A stretch of DNA of 64,000 nt from Glandiceps talaboti (GCF_964340395.1 NC_135557.1:25832614-25896613); one strand, 5' to 3'. Shown: positions 1-10,128, counted from the stretch's first letter. The notes: generated from the letters alone by a model not told the origin. Translations and numbers: made by a program.

Positions 1-113
1 TTTAATTTAAAATGTTATTTTTTGTGTAATCAATTTAAAGTGATTCTTTCCATGCCAAGGTAACCATTAATGTGTTTCTGCCAGCCTGATATCCATGATT
101 GAGAGAAAGAAAT

Positions 114-313
114 TGTAATGTTCAAACTAGGTTTACAACTGTCAATCATAAGCTCCGCCCCACTGTGACATCACTCATATGTTGCTATAATGATCATGTA
201 ATATTATGGGTTGTTCCCGCTCATAAAAAAAAGTTCCATCTACACATCAATAAAGTATAAGTAAAGTACACCCAGTCGGTTCCAGTGTATTTATTTCACT
301 CCCCGACGTTACA
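114..313 (+). mobile_element. Solo LTR, 200 bp, with exact 5-bp target duplication
   Basis: Begins TGTAATG and ends CGTTACA (TGTAA/TTACA inverted termini). It is flanked by GAAAT at 109-113 and 314-318. AATAAA at 249-254 fits an R-region polyadenylation signal on the plus strand. The 5-bp duplication and short length fit Ty3/gypsy-type LTR retrotransposons; no internal region is present. Confidence 0.75.
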
Positions 314-318
314 GAAAT

Positions 319-886
319 CACTATAAATTTAGATGAAGAGTTTTACCAATCCGAGGCCAAACACTTGCCATTTGAATCAAATTTAGAGCATTGTGAATTT
401 CATACACTATGCTGTTGTAGAGGATAGTTCATGTCCTTTCACAAATTGTAGACAAAAACATAAATCCATGCTAATATCATTACTAGGCAAGCTCACGCAG
501 CTGTACAGGGTAGCTTCATTTGTGATCGGCTGCCTGGGCTGCGTCATGATGATATTGTAGATAGCACCCTCCGTGTGGAGAATGCAAATAACATATAGAA
601 TGCGCATGCATAGTCGTTGCGCCGAAATGCATCCTTGGGTAAAACCACCCAAAAAATCGCAGAGTATATAGGACGTGTATGCGAACTATTTATTGAGCCG
701 CTGCGCGAGCTATTAATTCTCAAATTTCCAACAGCAACAAAATTTATTGCAGTCTGAAGTACTCACTTCATCTTTTCTACCCACTTGTGGTTTTTTTCGT
801 CATGGATTTTTACGTTTATATTTTTTATTTATTTTTTTGTATGTATCTAAACTCATGTAAAAATATATAATCAAGGAAATTGTTTG
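319..886. other. Unassigned sequence upstream of the first visible HMBS exon
   Basis: No recognisable exon, repeat or RNA gene. Searched for the missing HMBS exon ending in the VGTRKSQ motif without success. Short open frames here have no family resemblance. Confidence 0.4.
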
Positions 887-1016
887 ACATATACTTCTAA
901 CATTAGCCTATTTCATTGCAGTGTTCTTTGATATCTTTATTACACTTATGTACACAAATAGAATCGTCAATTTTCTATATGGTTCTGATAAAGTTATATC
1001 TTATTCTAATCTAATC
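887..1016 (+). repeat. Dispersed repeat D, copy 1
   Basis: About 125 bases (from 'acttctaacattagcc') match the reverse complement of 25715-25850 with only scattered differences. It ends in a TA-rich stretch (ttattctaatctaatct) directly before an HMBS acceptor. Probably the 3' end of a retroposon; family unknown. Confidence 0.65.
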
Positions 1017-1046
1017 TATTCTAATCTAATCTTTTATCCACCACAG

Positions 1047-1119
1047 TTGGCGTTAATACAAACCAATCATGTGATTGATTCACTAAAGAAGCATTATCCA
1101 GATACAAACTTTGAAATAA
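1047..1119 (+). CDS. HMBS: HMBS exon a (first visible)
   Basis: Acceptor ccacag before TTGGCG, donor GTAAGTG. Encodes [18 protein letters not shown] and onward to FEI, the end of the first strand-helix of domain 1. Phase 0 in, phase 1 out. The preceding codons (usually ending RKSQ) must come from an exon not seen here. Confidence 0.93.
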
Positions 1120-4100
1120 GTAAGTGAATTTTAAAGTGTATTTTTATACTAGCTCCAATATTATTACTGCTATTTTAATACACAGTCACCGTGATGTTTT
1201 CCCTGGAATTGTTCTCATGGTAATGAAACCCAAACACTTTGTAAGACATTTAATATCTGTCAATTAAAAATCAACCAATGTACCAATAATAATGATGTCC
1301 ATCCATCCATCTATGGTGAAACATATCTGACAAATTTAACATGAGGCTGATTTCATGTTAATAGCTGCATTTGTTATAATGAGAAATTTAGCCACAAAAA
1401 TCCATTTTCTGCAATCCTGATAATACATGTAATGTTTGTGTAACTCCAATCCTGATACATGTAATGTTTGTGTAACTCCAATCCTGATAAATGTAATGTT
1501 TGTGTAACTCCAATCCTGATACATGTAATGTTTGTGTAACTCCAATCCTGATAAATGTAATGTTTGTGTAACTCCAATCCTGATACATGTAATGTTTGTG
1601 TAACTCCAATCCTGATAAATGTAATGTTTGTGTAACTCCAATCCTGATACATGTAATGTTTGTGTAACACAGCTACAAATTTTCTCAAAATTTACTCAGA
1701 CCAGATCTCTTTTACATTGGAGTGAGGCATCATGGGTAATAAACAATGTTTGGAGCTTCACACTTCATGACATAATACCCATTTAGTTGCACCAGCAATA
1801 TTAGACTGTCGACAGTCCCTCACGCCTTTTTTTCCTACGTTTTATCTAAACTTAAGTCGTTGCCACACTCAGATCCGGCGCAATACTACTATAATCGCAT
1901 ACTGATATCAAGGGCCAAAGCTCGGGCCTTCAGCCCTCGATATCAGTATGCGATTATAGTAGTGTTGCGCCGAATTGGAGTGTGGCAGCGACTTAAGTTT
2001 AGATAAAACGTAGGAAAAAAAGGCGCGAGCGACTGTCGACAGTCTACAGTAATATCAGTCTGTCTCTTTACTGCATAGAGAGAGGTCATGTGCTGCAGAG
2101 ATGGTGAAAATGACTTGACTTGGATTCACAAGTATGAGAAAATACTGCAGGGGCAAAGTCGGCTTCACTTTCATTACATTTTACCATCATAATTGATTTG
2201 GTTTTTTTCATCTTGCAGTTTCCATATCAACCACTGGTGATAAAATTCTAGACAAAGCTTTGTCTAAAATTGGTGAGAAGAATTTATTTACTAAAGAATT
2301 GGAAGTGGCCTTAGAAGATGGCAGAGTTGATCTTGTTGTACACTCACTGAAAGATTTGCCCTCCACACTACCACCTGGTATGGTTATAGCTGCAATATGC
2401 AAGTAAGACTTTTTACCACCTGGTATGGTTATAGCAGCAATATGCAAGTAAGACTTTTTACCACCTGGTATAGTATGCAAGTAAGACTTTTTACCACCTG
2501 GTATAGTATGCAAGTAAGACTTTTTACCACCTGGTATGTTTATAGCTGCAGTATGCAAGTAAGACGTTTTGCCACCTGGTATGGTTATAGCTGCAATATG
2601 CGAGTAAGACTTCTCATCTTTTTATACCGTGAAGTGTTTTGAAAGGTTCACTCTGATTGGTTAGAAAACAGTGGAAACATAACTCCTGTGTATGACTAGA
2701 GAAACTATCAGCCAACTAACCTAGATAGAAAATAACTCCTGTGTATGACTAGGGAAACTATCAGCCAACTAACCTAGATAGAAAATAATAAGATTGAGAA
2801 TCTGGTGATAGTTACCAATCAGGGACTCTGACAAAATATTTATAACCCTCCCCCCCCCCCTCTCCCCATGGTATGGTTATAGATACAATGAACCTATGCT
2901 GTCATTATTCATAAGTGATGTGTACAAGTAACTATCTTATCTCTTCACTCTGCCCAGCCCCTTCCAACTCAAAAACAATAGAACTGTTCACAGATAAAAC
3001 CAACTGTCTATCATCAATATTGTTGGTTTAAAATACACTGCTGCCATCAATTTTATATGTCAGAATATTGTGATTTCTATTTCTATATTAATCTAGGAGA
3101 GACGACCCTCATGATGCTGTCGTTTTACACCCAAAGCATGCTGGGAAATCACTAGAAAGTCTTCCAGAAAACAGGTACATGAACTTGTATGACCTTTGAA
3201 CTTGTATGACCTTTAACCCGATGTGACCTTTGACACCACTTGATTTGTACTGACATAATGACATGCAGCTTGAACGTTCAATGTATTGGATGATCACATA
3301 CATGTATACATAAATTATGATGAGAGAGATTCCTCTGTTTCCACAATGAGAATTTTATCCTGTTTTAGTGTTTCACTTAGTCTAAAGTTCTAAAATGGTA
3401 CAGTATTACATATTAAAAACTTCATTACTAATACCAGTCTGAGAATAATGCATGTAACAGCGTGTACATGTACAGCATGGTGTGTTTCATATCTGTAACA
3501 GCGTGTACATGTACAGCATGGTGTGTTTCATATCACTCAGTGGTTAGTTAATTAGAGAATAATGATGTATTTTACCGTTAAAAACAATGATATAACCAGT
3601 ATACACAAAAATCTTCAATTTCTCTTTAATGTAGTGTTATTGGTACAAGTTCATTGAGAAGAATAGCACAGCTTCAAAGAAAATATCCACACCTTCAGTT
3701 CCAAGATGTTGTATCCTTGACTATTGACCAAACATCATTGTGTCAATAAGTGTAGCTAAATTTAATACTTACAATGTATTTGCACATTGCTACCATATAT
3801 GGACAATGTAATTCCTTATTTGGACTAATAGCGAGGTAATTTGAATACCAGACTTTGGTAGACTAGATGATAAACTTGTATTCATAATTTGAATAAATTA
3901 ATACTAATTTGCATTTTTACCATATATGGGCACTGTATGCCTTATTGTGACTAACAATGGTAATCTGAATACCAGACTTGTTAACTAGATGACAATAGTG
4001 ACACTAATTTGCATATATATACCAAATATGGGCAATGTATTCCTTATTTGGAGAAACAGGTATATTTGAATACCAGACTTTGTTAACTCGATGACAATAG

Positions 4101-7100
4101 TGACACTAATTTGCATATATACCAAATATGGGCATTGTGTTCCTTATTTGAACAAACAGAGAGGTAATTTGAATACCAGACTTCGTAAGCTGGATGAACA
4201 TGATGTCTATAGTGCATTGATTTTAGCCAAGGCAGGTTTGGAAAGAATGGGATGGCAGAATAGAGTCAGTCAGGTTAGTTTGTAATCACAATATTTCAAA
4301 TTTTCTTGATAAAGAGTAGCATGTCACTTGTAACACATTTTTTTTCTCAAATATAAAAAACGAGAAACATCATTTTCATGTTATAAAGACATAGTTGTAA
4401 CAGTGGAGGCAAGACAAGAATTCAAACAAACCATCAAATATCAAAGCTACATAATAAAATTTATGATGAAATTCTACAATCTGACAAGATAACGGTTCAT
4501 TAGTGACACAGCAATTGTTGATGGACTAGCTTATGTGCCAAAATTCTTTATAATATTCTAAGACTCCACATACTTTAACATGCTCCAGAGGGTGCTGTTC
4601 CCATGTCACATTTTTAGAAAACCAATTACACACAATGCAAAGACTAAAATTACACAACAGCATGCTTCTGAAAAAAGCTGAATTCTGGAGTATTAATAAA
4701 AACCATAATTTACAATGTACATACATTTGATGCTTGCCAACTAACACTGATTTCTATGTACATACATTTGATGCTTACCAACTAACTCTGATTTCTATGT
4801 ACGTACATTTGATGCCTGCCAACTAACACTGATTTCTATGTACATACATTTGATGCTTACCAACTAACACTGATTTCTATGTACATACATTTGATGCTTA
4901 CCAACTAACTCTGATTTCTATGTACATACATTTGATGCTTACCAACTAACTCTGATTTCTATGTACATACATTTGATGCTTACCAACTAACTCTGATTTC
5001 TATGTACATACATTTGATGCCTGCCAACTAACTCTGATTTCTATGTACATACATTTGATGCCTGCCAACTAACACTGATTTCTATGTACATACATTTGAT
5101 GCTTACCAACTAACACTGATTTCTATGTACATACATTTGATGCTTACCAACTAACTCTGATTTCTATGTACATACATTTGATGCTTACCAACTAACTCTG
5201 ATTTCTATGTACATACATTTGATGCCTGCCAACTAACACTGATTTCTATGTACATACATTTGATGCTTACCAACTAACTCTGACTTTTATTTTAGGTGTT
5301 AGATCCTTCAGTCTGTATGTATGCTGTAGGCCAAGGAGCATTAGCAGTGGAGGCAAGACAAGAAGACAAACAAACCATCAAACTATTATCCAAGCTACAT
5401 GACAAAGATACCTTATTGAGGTGTATTAGTGAAAGGGCGTTTCTACGGCAACTAGAGGGTGGATGCAGTGCTCCTGTAGCAGTTCATAGTGAAATTGCGG
5501 ACAACAAAGTGAGCACAGGCTCTCTTATTGTATCCCCTGAATAAGTGACATCCCCTGAAGAGAGTGACATCCCCTGAATAGAGTGACATTCCCTGAATAG
5601 AGTGATATCCCCTGATAAGTGACATCACCTGAATAGTGTGACATTCCCTGAATAGAGTGACATCTCCTGAATAGTGTGACATCCCCTGCATAGAGTGACA
5701 TCCCCTGAATAGTGCAGTGTGAAATGATCTTAAAAACTGTCAACCATACATACAACCATACTTCATCATCAATACATAAAAACCGTCAACCATACATTAC
5801 TAACCCAAATATGTTAAAGAGACTAAGGTCCTCTTCTTCAGTTGATCACAGTACACTGTCCAAATTAGAACTACGGGTAAATCCAGCAGGTATGTTCATG
5901 TACATGTAAATTACTCTAGACTTGTAATTTCTCTTTTACTAACTAATAGCGTGTACTTTTATATTTCAGTTAGTGGTATCTGGTGCAGCTCTTAGTCTTG
6001 ATGGGTCTCAGTGTGTTCAACACTCTATGACAAAAAGTCTTACTGAACCAGAGGATGACAACCAGGTATGTGTAGTAACAATACAGACATCAATGCCAGG
6101 TTTTAACCAAATATGGTATATGTACACAAAGTCAGTTTTTACTGTACAAAAGTTGCTTCATCATCAATACATAATTTACTATAGCCATTTCCCCCTAATG
6201 TGAACTCTTGACTTCCATACAAATAAACCAACCCAGGTTGGATAGATTTATGGACCAAGACTTTACAGGATTTGACCAAACATATACATATCAGCTTGAT
6301 AAATCAAATGATGTACAAAGGTTATATATAACACACAGACAGTGTAAATTAGTAAATAGCTTTTACAATCAGCTGATTCTACTGCCACCTAGAGGTGAGC
6401 TGTAACTATGGAAGTTGTCATTCTGATGAGGCAAAGTGACCAGAGCAACTCAAAAGCTGATCATACTGCCACCTAGAGGTGAGCTGTAACTATGGAAGTT
6501 GTCATGAGTGATGAGGCTAGGTGACCAGAGCAAATCAAAATCGGAATGCTCTTTGTAGTCTTGTAATAAGACCTTGGATCTGTACTTTAGGGGTTGCTAA
6601 ATAAAGCTGAAAAGTTTATGAGTATGTCTGTCTGGGCACAGCACCCTCAGTGGCAACCTTCAGTTACTTTTCAAGCAAGCAGAACAGCCCAATCTGGTCT
6701 AGCAGTTAGATACATGTAGTCTGTAAGATACAGACATTCGTGCCATGCTATCAGCCAACACTCAAGAAGCCTGATAGGGCTGAACAACACGACATATCTT
6801 ACAGTCTAGCAACTAGACTGTGCTCTTTGCTAAGCTGAACTATAGTGCATTATAACCTTTTGTTACACTAGAATAGAATAGAATATAACTTTATTGTCCA
6901 TTTACGGAAATTTTCCTTTCGCTTCACCAAAATATAAAAGGCACATGAGAATACATATACACACTAAAATAATTACAGTAACACAAACACAGTTACAGTC
7001 TTCCAATAAAAGTATTCTTCGAATTCAGTGTAGATCTTTAAAACATAATTGTGTTTACTTGTGTGGATGCTAGACTGGAAGTGACTAACTTAACCCTTGG

Positions 7101-7716
7101 TAATGTCCAGATAAGACATCATTGAAATACATATATAAATGTAGTAATTAGTATGATGATGTCACGAAGTTGATAAATAGATAGCTTGTTCCTATGGAAA
7201 CAGAGTTGAAGTCCACATCATCACACTGTTAGAAAGGATACAATCACTGCAGCTTTGTGATAAATTTGTGAAAATTCTTACAAAGCTTGTCAGATGTCCT
7301 GTATAAAAAAGGAATAATCCGTATATGAACACTCGCCATTGGTGGCACTCTTTACATTAGTATGCATGCATACCTTACATGAAGTATACAGATCAAGTCT
7401 GGTGTCATGATACACGTAGTATTGAAGCATTCATCATCTCTCTTCACAGGAGGAAACAAATTCCAAACACTATGTTGGCATTGTTGCACCAGAACACTCC
7501 CAGAATGCAATGTTGACTGCAGAGAAACTTGGAACAGAACTTGCCAAGGCATTACAACAAGATGGTGCAACTGAAATCCTAAAGGTTGCCAAGGCAACCA
7601 TTGCAGAACAAATTGAACAACAAAAGAAGAGAAAAGTTGATAGTGATGGAGATGTTACAACAGGAACGGTAGCTAAGAAACAAGCTGTAAATGTTGACAC
7701 TAAGTCAAAAGAGTAA
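1047..7716 (+). CDS. HMBS: Hydroxymethylbilane synthase (porphobilinogen deaminase), 8 exons, 5' end missing
   Basis: Joins four porphobilinogens into hydroxymethylbilane, the third step of haem synthesis, in the cytosol. Exons: 1047-1119, 2219-2402, 3097-3174, 3635-3710, 4160-4273, 5296-5508, 5970-6065, 7450-7716; all junctions are GT-AG, phases agree, and the sum is 1101 nt (366 residues plus stop). Family landmarks appear in order: [23 protein letters not shown] with the catalytic Asp, [31 protein letters not shown] and [11 protein letters not shown] with the Cys that carries the dipyrromethane cofactor. The N-terminal exon(s) ending near the 'VGTRKSQ' motif were not found from base 1 onward and probably lie upstream. 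The C-terminus is about 35 residues longer than I expect for animal HMBS and is rich in Lys, including KKRKVD. Identity is near certain; the exact 5' structure is unknown. Confidence 0.96.
1411..1672. repeat. 32-bp minisatellite with a 64-bp dimer
   Basis: Eight copies of a unit like tgtaactccaatcctgata. Variants ending ACA and AAA alternate strictly, so the true repeat is a 64-bp dimer. Lies in an HMBS intron. Confidence 0.9.
1802..2046. mobile_element. Foldback (MITE-like) element with 9-bp flanking repeat
   Basis: Two arms of ~115 bases are near-perfect inverted repeats with a short centre near 1915-1925. Termini are TAGACTGTCGACAGTC and its complement. Flanks cagcaatat (1793-1801) and cagtaatat (2047-2055) are a 9-bp target duplication with one mismatch. 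Long inverted repeats plus a 9-bp duplication suggest a Mutator-like non-autonomous element (inference). Confidence 0.8.
2219..2402 (+). CDS. HMBS: HMBS exon b (catalytic Asp exon)
   Basis: Acceptor tcttgcag, donor AA|GTAAGAC. Encodes [19 protein letters not shown], then [21 protein letters not shown] and VIAAICK. The Asp of HSLKDLP corresponds to the catalytic Asp (human D99). The last 33 bases plus donor are the founder of a tandem array in the following intron. Reading past the donor meets TAA at once. Confidence 0.95.
2370..2613 (+). repeat. Array of exon-end plus 5' splice site, HMBS exon b
   Basis: Six units including the real one (2370-2414): four of ~45 bp and two shortened to 33 bp. 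Each contains ACCACCTGGTAT, then TATGCAA|GTAAGAC (one has GCGAGTAAGAC). The founder unit is coding. The second donor is exactly 45 bases downstream; use of it would read AAG TAA, a stop. Confidence 0.93.
2681..2788. repeat. 53-bp tandem duplication
   Basis: Two near-identical copies starting aactcctgtgtatgacta; intronic. Confidence 0.9.
3097..3174 (+). CDS. HMBS: HMBS exon c
   Basis: Acceptor taatctag, donor AACAG|GTACAT. Encodes [20 protein letters not shown] to LPEN, matching the RENPHDAVVFHP segment of other HMBS proteins. The phase restores the split Lys codon (AA|G) from the previous exon. Confidence 0.93.
3454..3535. repeat. 41-bp tandem duplication
   Basis: Two copies of gtaacagcgtgtacatgtac plus flanking bases, intronic in HMBS. 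Confidence 0.85.
3635..3710 (+). CDS. HMBS: HMBS exon d
   Basis: Acceptor ttaatgtag, donor GATGTT|GTATCC. Encodes [20 protein letters not shown] and QFQDV. GTSSLRR is the conserved cofactor/substrate-binding arginine motif. The donor GTATCC is weaker than the others in the gene, but the reading frame and protein match support it. Confidence 0.92.
3777..4200 (+). repeat. Degenerate copies of acceptor plus start of HMBS exon e
   Basis: Four units of ~100-125 bp: 'tgca..ccatatatgg..ccttatttg' followed by an exon-like stretch GGTAATTTGAATACCAGACT. Only the last (exon from 4160) is intact. Earlier copies have lost the AG or the frame and carry stops (for example AAC TAG). Divergence shows they are older than most arrays here. 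Confidence 0.85.
4160..4273 (+). CDS. HMBS: HMBS exon e
   Basis: Acceptor aacaaacag, donor GTTAGT. 114 nt, phase 0 on both sides. Encodes [20 protein letters not shown] then [12 protein letters not shown] and NRVSQ, the RGNxxTRLxKL signature region. Three degenerate copies of its acceptor and first ~40 bases lie immediately upstream. Confidence 0.95.
4398..4456 (+). pseudogene. Relic fragment of HMBS exon f
   Basis: Matches exon f around codons [13 protein letters not shown] (5342-5400): cagtggaggcaagacaagaa is identical, then an altered GAC>TTC codon and a deletion before agctacat. No acceptor or donor. It lies 0.9 kb before the real exon, so the segment was once tandemly duplicated. Confidence 0.8.
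4716..5285. repeat. 41-bp minisatellite ending at the HMBS exon f acceptor
   Basis: About 14 copies of a unit like tttgatgcttaccaactaac + tctgatttctatgtacataca. The last copy runs into the polypyrimidine tract and AG at 5295. Confidence 0.92.
5296..5508 (+). CDS. HMBS: HMBS exon f (cofactor Cys exon)
   Basis: Acceptor ttttattttag, donor AAA|GTGAGC. 213 nt, phase 0. Encodes [38 protein letters not shown] and [10 protein letters not shown]. The Cys of EGGC is the dipyrromethane attachment site (human C261). A 41-bp array runs to within about 20 bases of its acceptor, and a decayed fragment of this exon lies at 4398-4456. Confidence 0.96.
5528..5712. repeat. ~23-bp minisatellite after HMBS exon f
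   Basis: About eight imperfect copies of cctgaatagagtgacatcc, starting roughly 20 bases after the donor. Confidence 0.85.
5820..5876 (+). CDS. Possible cassette exon inside HMBS intron f-g
   Basis: A 57-nt phase-0 open segment lies between an AG (ttaaag) and a GT (CGG|GTAAAT) and would encode [19 protein letters not shown]. It would insert 19 residues between exons f and g without breaking the frame. Against it: no polypyrimidine tract, and other HMBS proteins have no such insert as far as I recall. Treat as a hypothesis only. Confidence 0.2.
5970..6065 (+). CDS. HMBS: HMBS exon g
   Basis: Acceptor atatttcag, donor CAG|GTATGTG. 96 nt, phase 0. Encodes [20 protein letters not shown] then PEDDNQ; matches the 'LTGGVWSLDGS' strand of the C-terminal domain. 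Confidence 0.93.
6375..6540. repeat. 83-bp tandem duplication
   Basis: Two copies containing ccacctagaggtgagctgta. A shorter relative (gtggtcagctgtaactatgg) recurs near 13200-13280. Confidence 0.85.
6865..6965 (-). repeat. Retroposon 3'-tail family T, copy 1
   Basis: agaatagaatataactttattgtcca followed by gga(a)aatt..ctttc..tt. The same block occurs at 46825-46900. The poly(A)-like complement and 'tttattgtcc' boundary are typical of non-LTR/SINE 3' ends in minus orientation (inference). Confidence 0.6.
7450..7716 (+). CDS. HMBS: HMBS last exon, with basic C-terminal tail
   Basis: Acceptor tcttcacag, stop TAA at 7714-7716. Encodes [40 protein letters not shown], and then a tail rich in Lys, Gln and Asp containing [13 protein letters not shown]. 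The tail after the usual end of the family is low complexity and probably disordered. KKRKV resembles a classical nuclear localisation signal, but function is not shown. Confidence 0.93.
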   Translation, partial: EETNSKHYVGIVAPEHSQNAMLTAEKLGTELAKALQQDGATEILKVAKATIAEQIEQQKKRKVDSDGDVTTGTVAKKQAVNVDTKSKE

Positions 7717-7796
7717 AATGAACAACTGAAGATTTAAAAATAATCAAAATCTGTACTTTTTTGAAAGTTTAATAGGGCAATTTACAGTCTTGTATG

Positions 7797-7802
7797 AATA
7801 AA
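7797..7802 (+). terminator. HMBS polyadenylation signal
   Basis: AATAAA 81 bases after the HMBS stop codon, followed by a TTGTTGTATTTG stretch. Position and context fit the 3' end of the HMBS transcript. Confidence 0.75.
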
Positions 7803-7894
7803 CAGAATTTGAAAATTGTTGTATTTGCCTTCTTACTTTAAGTTTACATTCTGCCTGTCATGTATACAAACAGTAGGTATAACTCAGGAACCTT

Positions 7895-8030
7895 TAAGGT
7901 CAAGGTCAAATGTCAGTGTCTGAATAGAAAGCTTCCCTCAAACAATGTGGGTGTAGACACTTGAACAATGACAGCACAAAAATCGGTTATTGAACAATCT
8001 GTCATTTGACCTTTAAGGTCAAGGTCAAAA
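7895..8030 (+). promoter_or_regulatory. Two AGGTCAAGGTCA direct repeats
   Basis: TTTAAGGTCAAGGTCAAA occurs at about 7896-7909 and 8011-8025. Each contains TCAAGGTCA, the extended half-site bound by ERR/NR5-type monomers. Here they are likely part of a short duplicated segment; regulatory use is unproven. Confidence 0.35.
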
Positions 8031-8267
8031 TTTAGAAAGTTTGCAGACACTTTCATTGATGGTCAAAAAGTTTACCGACATTGGGTCTGTGGTCCAAATG
8101 TTGCCAAACAACAGATGAAGGATGAGAGTGCTCAGGGCACACAAAAAATGTCAAGTTTGTAAGACACTGTAATTCTCTCATTTTGCATGAGTAATAAAAG
8201 AAATTACAACCTTGCTATGTTAGTGTACAGTATGCAGTTTCTTATTGGTTTCTGTATGGTTGTATCA

Positions 8268-8335
8268 AACAGAGAGAGAGGGGGGAGAGAAAGAGAGAGC
8301 GAGCAAGCGGGAGAGGGAGGGAGGGAGAGAGACTA
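8268..8335. repeat. Purine-rich GA tract
   Basis: Imperfect gagaggg/agag run of ~65 bases, all purine on the plus strand apart from isolated C. Confidence 0.85.
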
Positions 8336-8339
8336 TATA

Positions 8340-9265
8340 CAGACTCAAACAGAGAGTTCATTAAAGCAAGAGAGGAGAGAAAGCTTGCATACAGAGTGGC
8401 ACAGTTTGAAATTATTAAAGTAGATAAGAGTATGTAATAGCTAGAACAACTTTGATAACATGTTTACATGTACATGTAGGCATATAACAATGAATTGAGA
8501 GTAAAAATGGGATATATATTGAAGACAATATTCGAGTACTCTAAGGCTTTCAATAATATGTACATGTATGGTTTGAAATTTGAAGCCTCTAAAGGGCCTC
8601 CTACATCCGACACGTTCTTGTTTCCAATAAGTAAAAAGTGTTCAGTGGGAAGTAAATGATGGTTTTAATCTGTCAGCGTCAATAATCGTTTTATTTTTAG
8701 AACCATATACAATTATTTCAAATTGATTCCAGGAATATTCCATATGAACATCATGTCTAGACATCTTTTCTATTTCCCCGGGGGGAGTGACTCCAAGAGT
8801 ATTCCATAACCAAAACGTAATATGAATATCATGACTAAAATATCTTTGTTATTTCCCAAGGGTGTTTGGAGTATAACCCCTGTGTTCAGTTCTAGTGATT
8901 ATGATGCAACATATACAATCCAAAATAATGTCTAAATGTACATACATGTACTTGCCGACTTTAAATTTTATGGATTTCAGCTCGTTACATTTACAAAATT
9001 AGTCAAATAGAGGTTTCTCCATATCTTTGCAGAAGGATTATCAACTGTCAAAAGAAATTAATGTCAATGAATAACCTTTGTTGTCAACTCTAAATCAGTA
9101 GACTCTTTCAAGAATACATAACTATAACCTAGAACCACTGGGATGTAAGTATCCTCAGTTATCCTATTAGACGATCTCAAAAGAACTGATCTTCAGGATA
9201 GCAACCCCTATTAAATGATCTCAAAAGAACTGATCTCCATAGTTATACATGTAGTTATGTATTCT
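8340..9265. other. Intergenic, nothing recognised
   Basis: AT-rich sequence between the HMBS 3' end and the receptor 3' end. No exon, RNA gene or repeat family recognised, apart from a near-duplicate pair at about 9160-9235. Confidence 0.4.
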
Positions 9266-9269
9266 TGAA

Positions 9270-9400
9270 AGGATATAAATAACCACTTCTAACTACCAAA
9301 TAAGGATATGAATGACAACTTCTAACTACCAAATAAGGACATGAACAACTACTTCTAACTGCCAAATAAGGATATAAATGACCACATCTAACTGCCAACT
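9270..9400. repeat. ~33-bp minisatellite
   Basis: Four imperfect copies of cttctaactaccaaataagg. Confidence 0.85.
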
Positions 9401-9793
9401 AAGAATCTCTTCTAGACATCTCTTTTTAAATATAGACATTAAAATTAATTTTAAACAACCCATATATGGAACGTCTTTATTTTCCTTAAATTCATGAATA
9501 GTTTACAATCAGAATTGTTACAATAAAATAAGCCTGAGGGACAAAATTCCCTGAAAATCAAAATTCTTGAAATCTCTCCAAACTTTGCTATACGAGAAGT
9601 CCTTTTGAATTAATAAAGAAATTTTGGGTTCACCATCTTGTTTTCTGTTATTTTCTCACACAGTTAATATAATTTAACAATTAGTAGTATCAATAGAAAT
9701 GTATCTTTTTTAAGTATTATGCAAAATCATCTTCCTCTTCCCAAATTTTTGAAAAACTTACATACTTATATTTATGTAAAAATTGTTCTGTCA

Positions 9794-9795
9794 TT

Positions 9796-9833
<38 letters not shown>
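9794..9833. repeat. (TTG)n microsatellite
   Basis: Uninterrupted TTG/TGT run of about 40 bases. Confidence 0.95.
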
Positions 9834-9836
<3 letters not shown>

Positions 9837-10091
9837 CCTTGTTCACTGATGATACAGTTGTGTAATAAATTTATTATTTTATTCAACAGCCATATTGGAT
9901 TCTAAAATTTCGGTACCATTTTTAACTCTCAAAATTGGGATGGTGTCCCTGATGCTTTTTTCTTGCACTAGCCGCAACTAGAATTGTTTTATTGAAAATG
10001 GTTTGTTTATAGGTACAATAACTTACTCATAATATCGTACACAGTGAACAGTATCGCATCATCTGTGGGTAGCCTGTTTTTTGTAGCTGTA

Positions 10092-10093
10092 TT

Positions 10094-10128
<35 letters not shown>

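Noticed and set aside
407-652. Small open frame as the missing HMBS first exon
   Set aside because: Minus strand and no HMBS-like residues.
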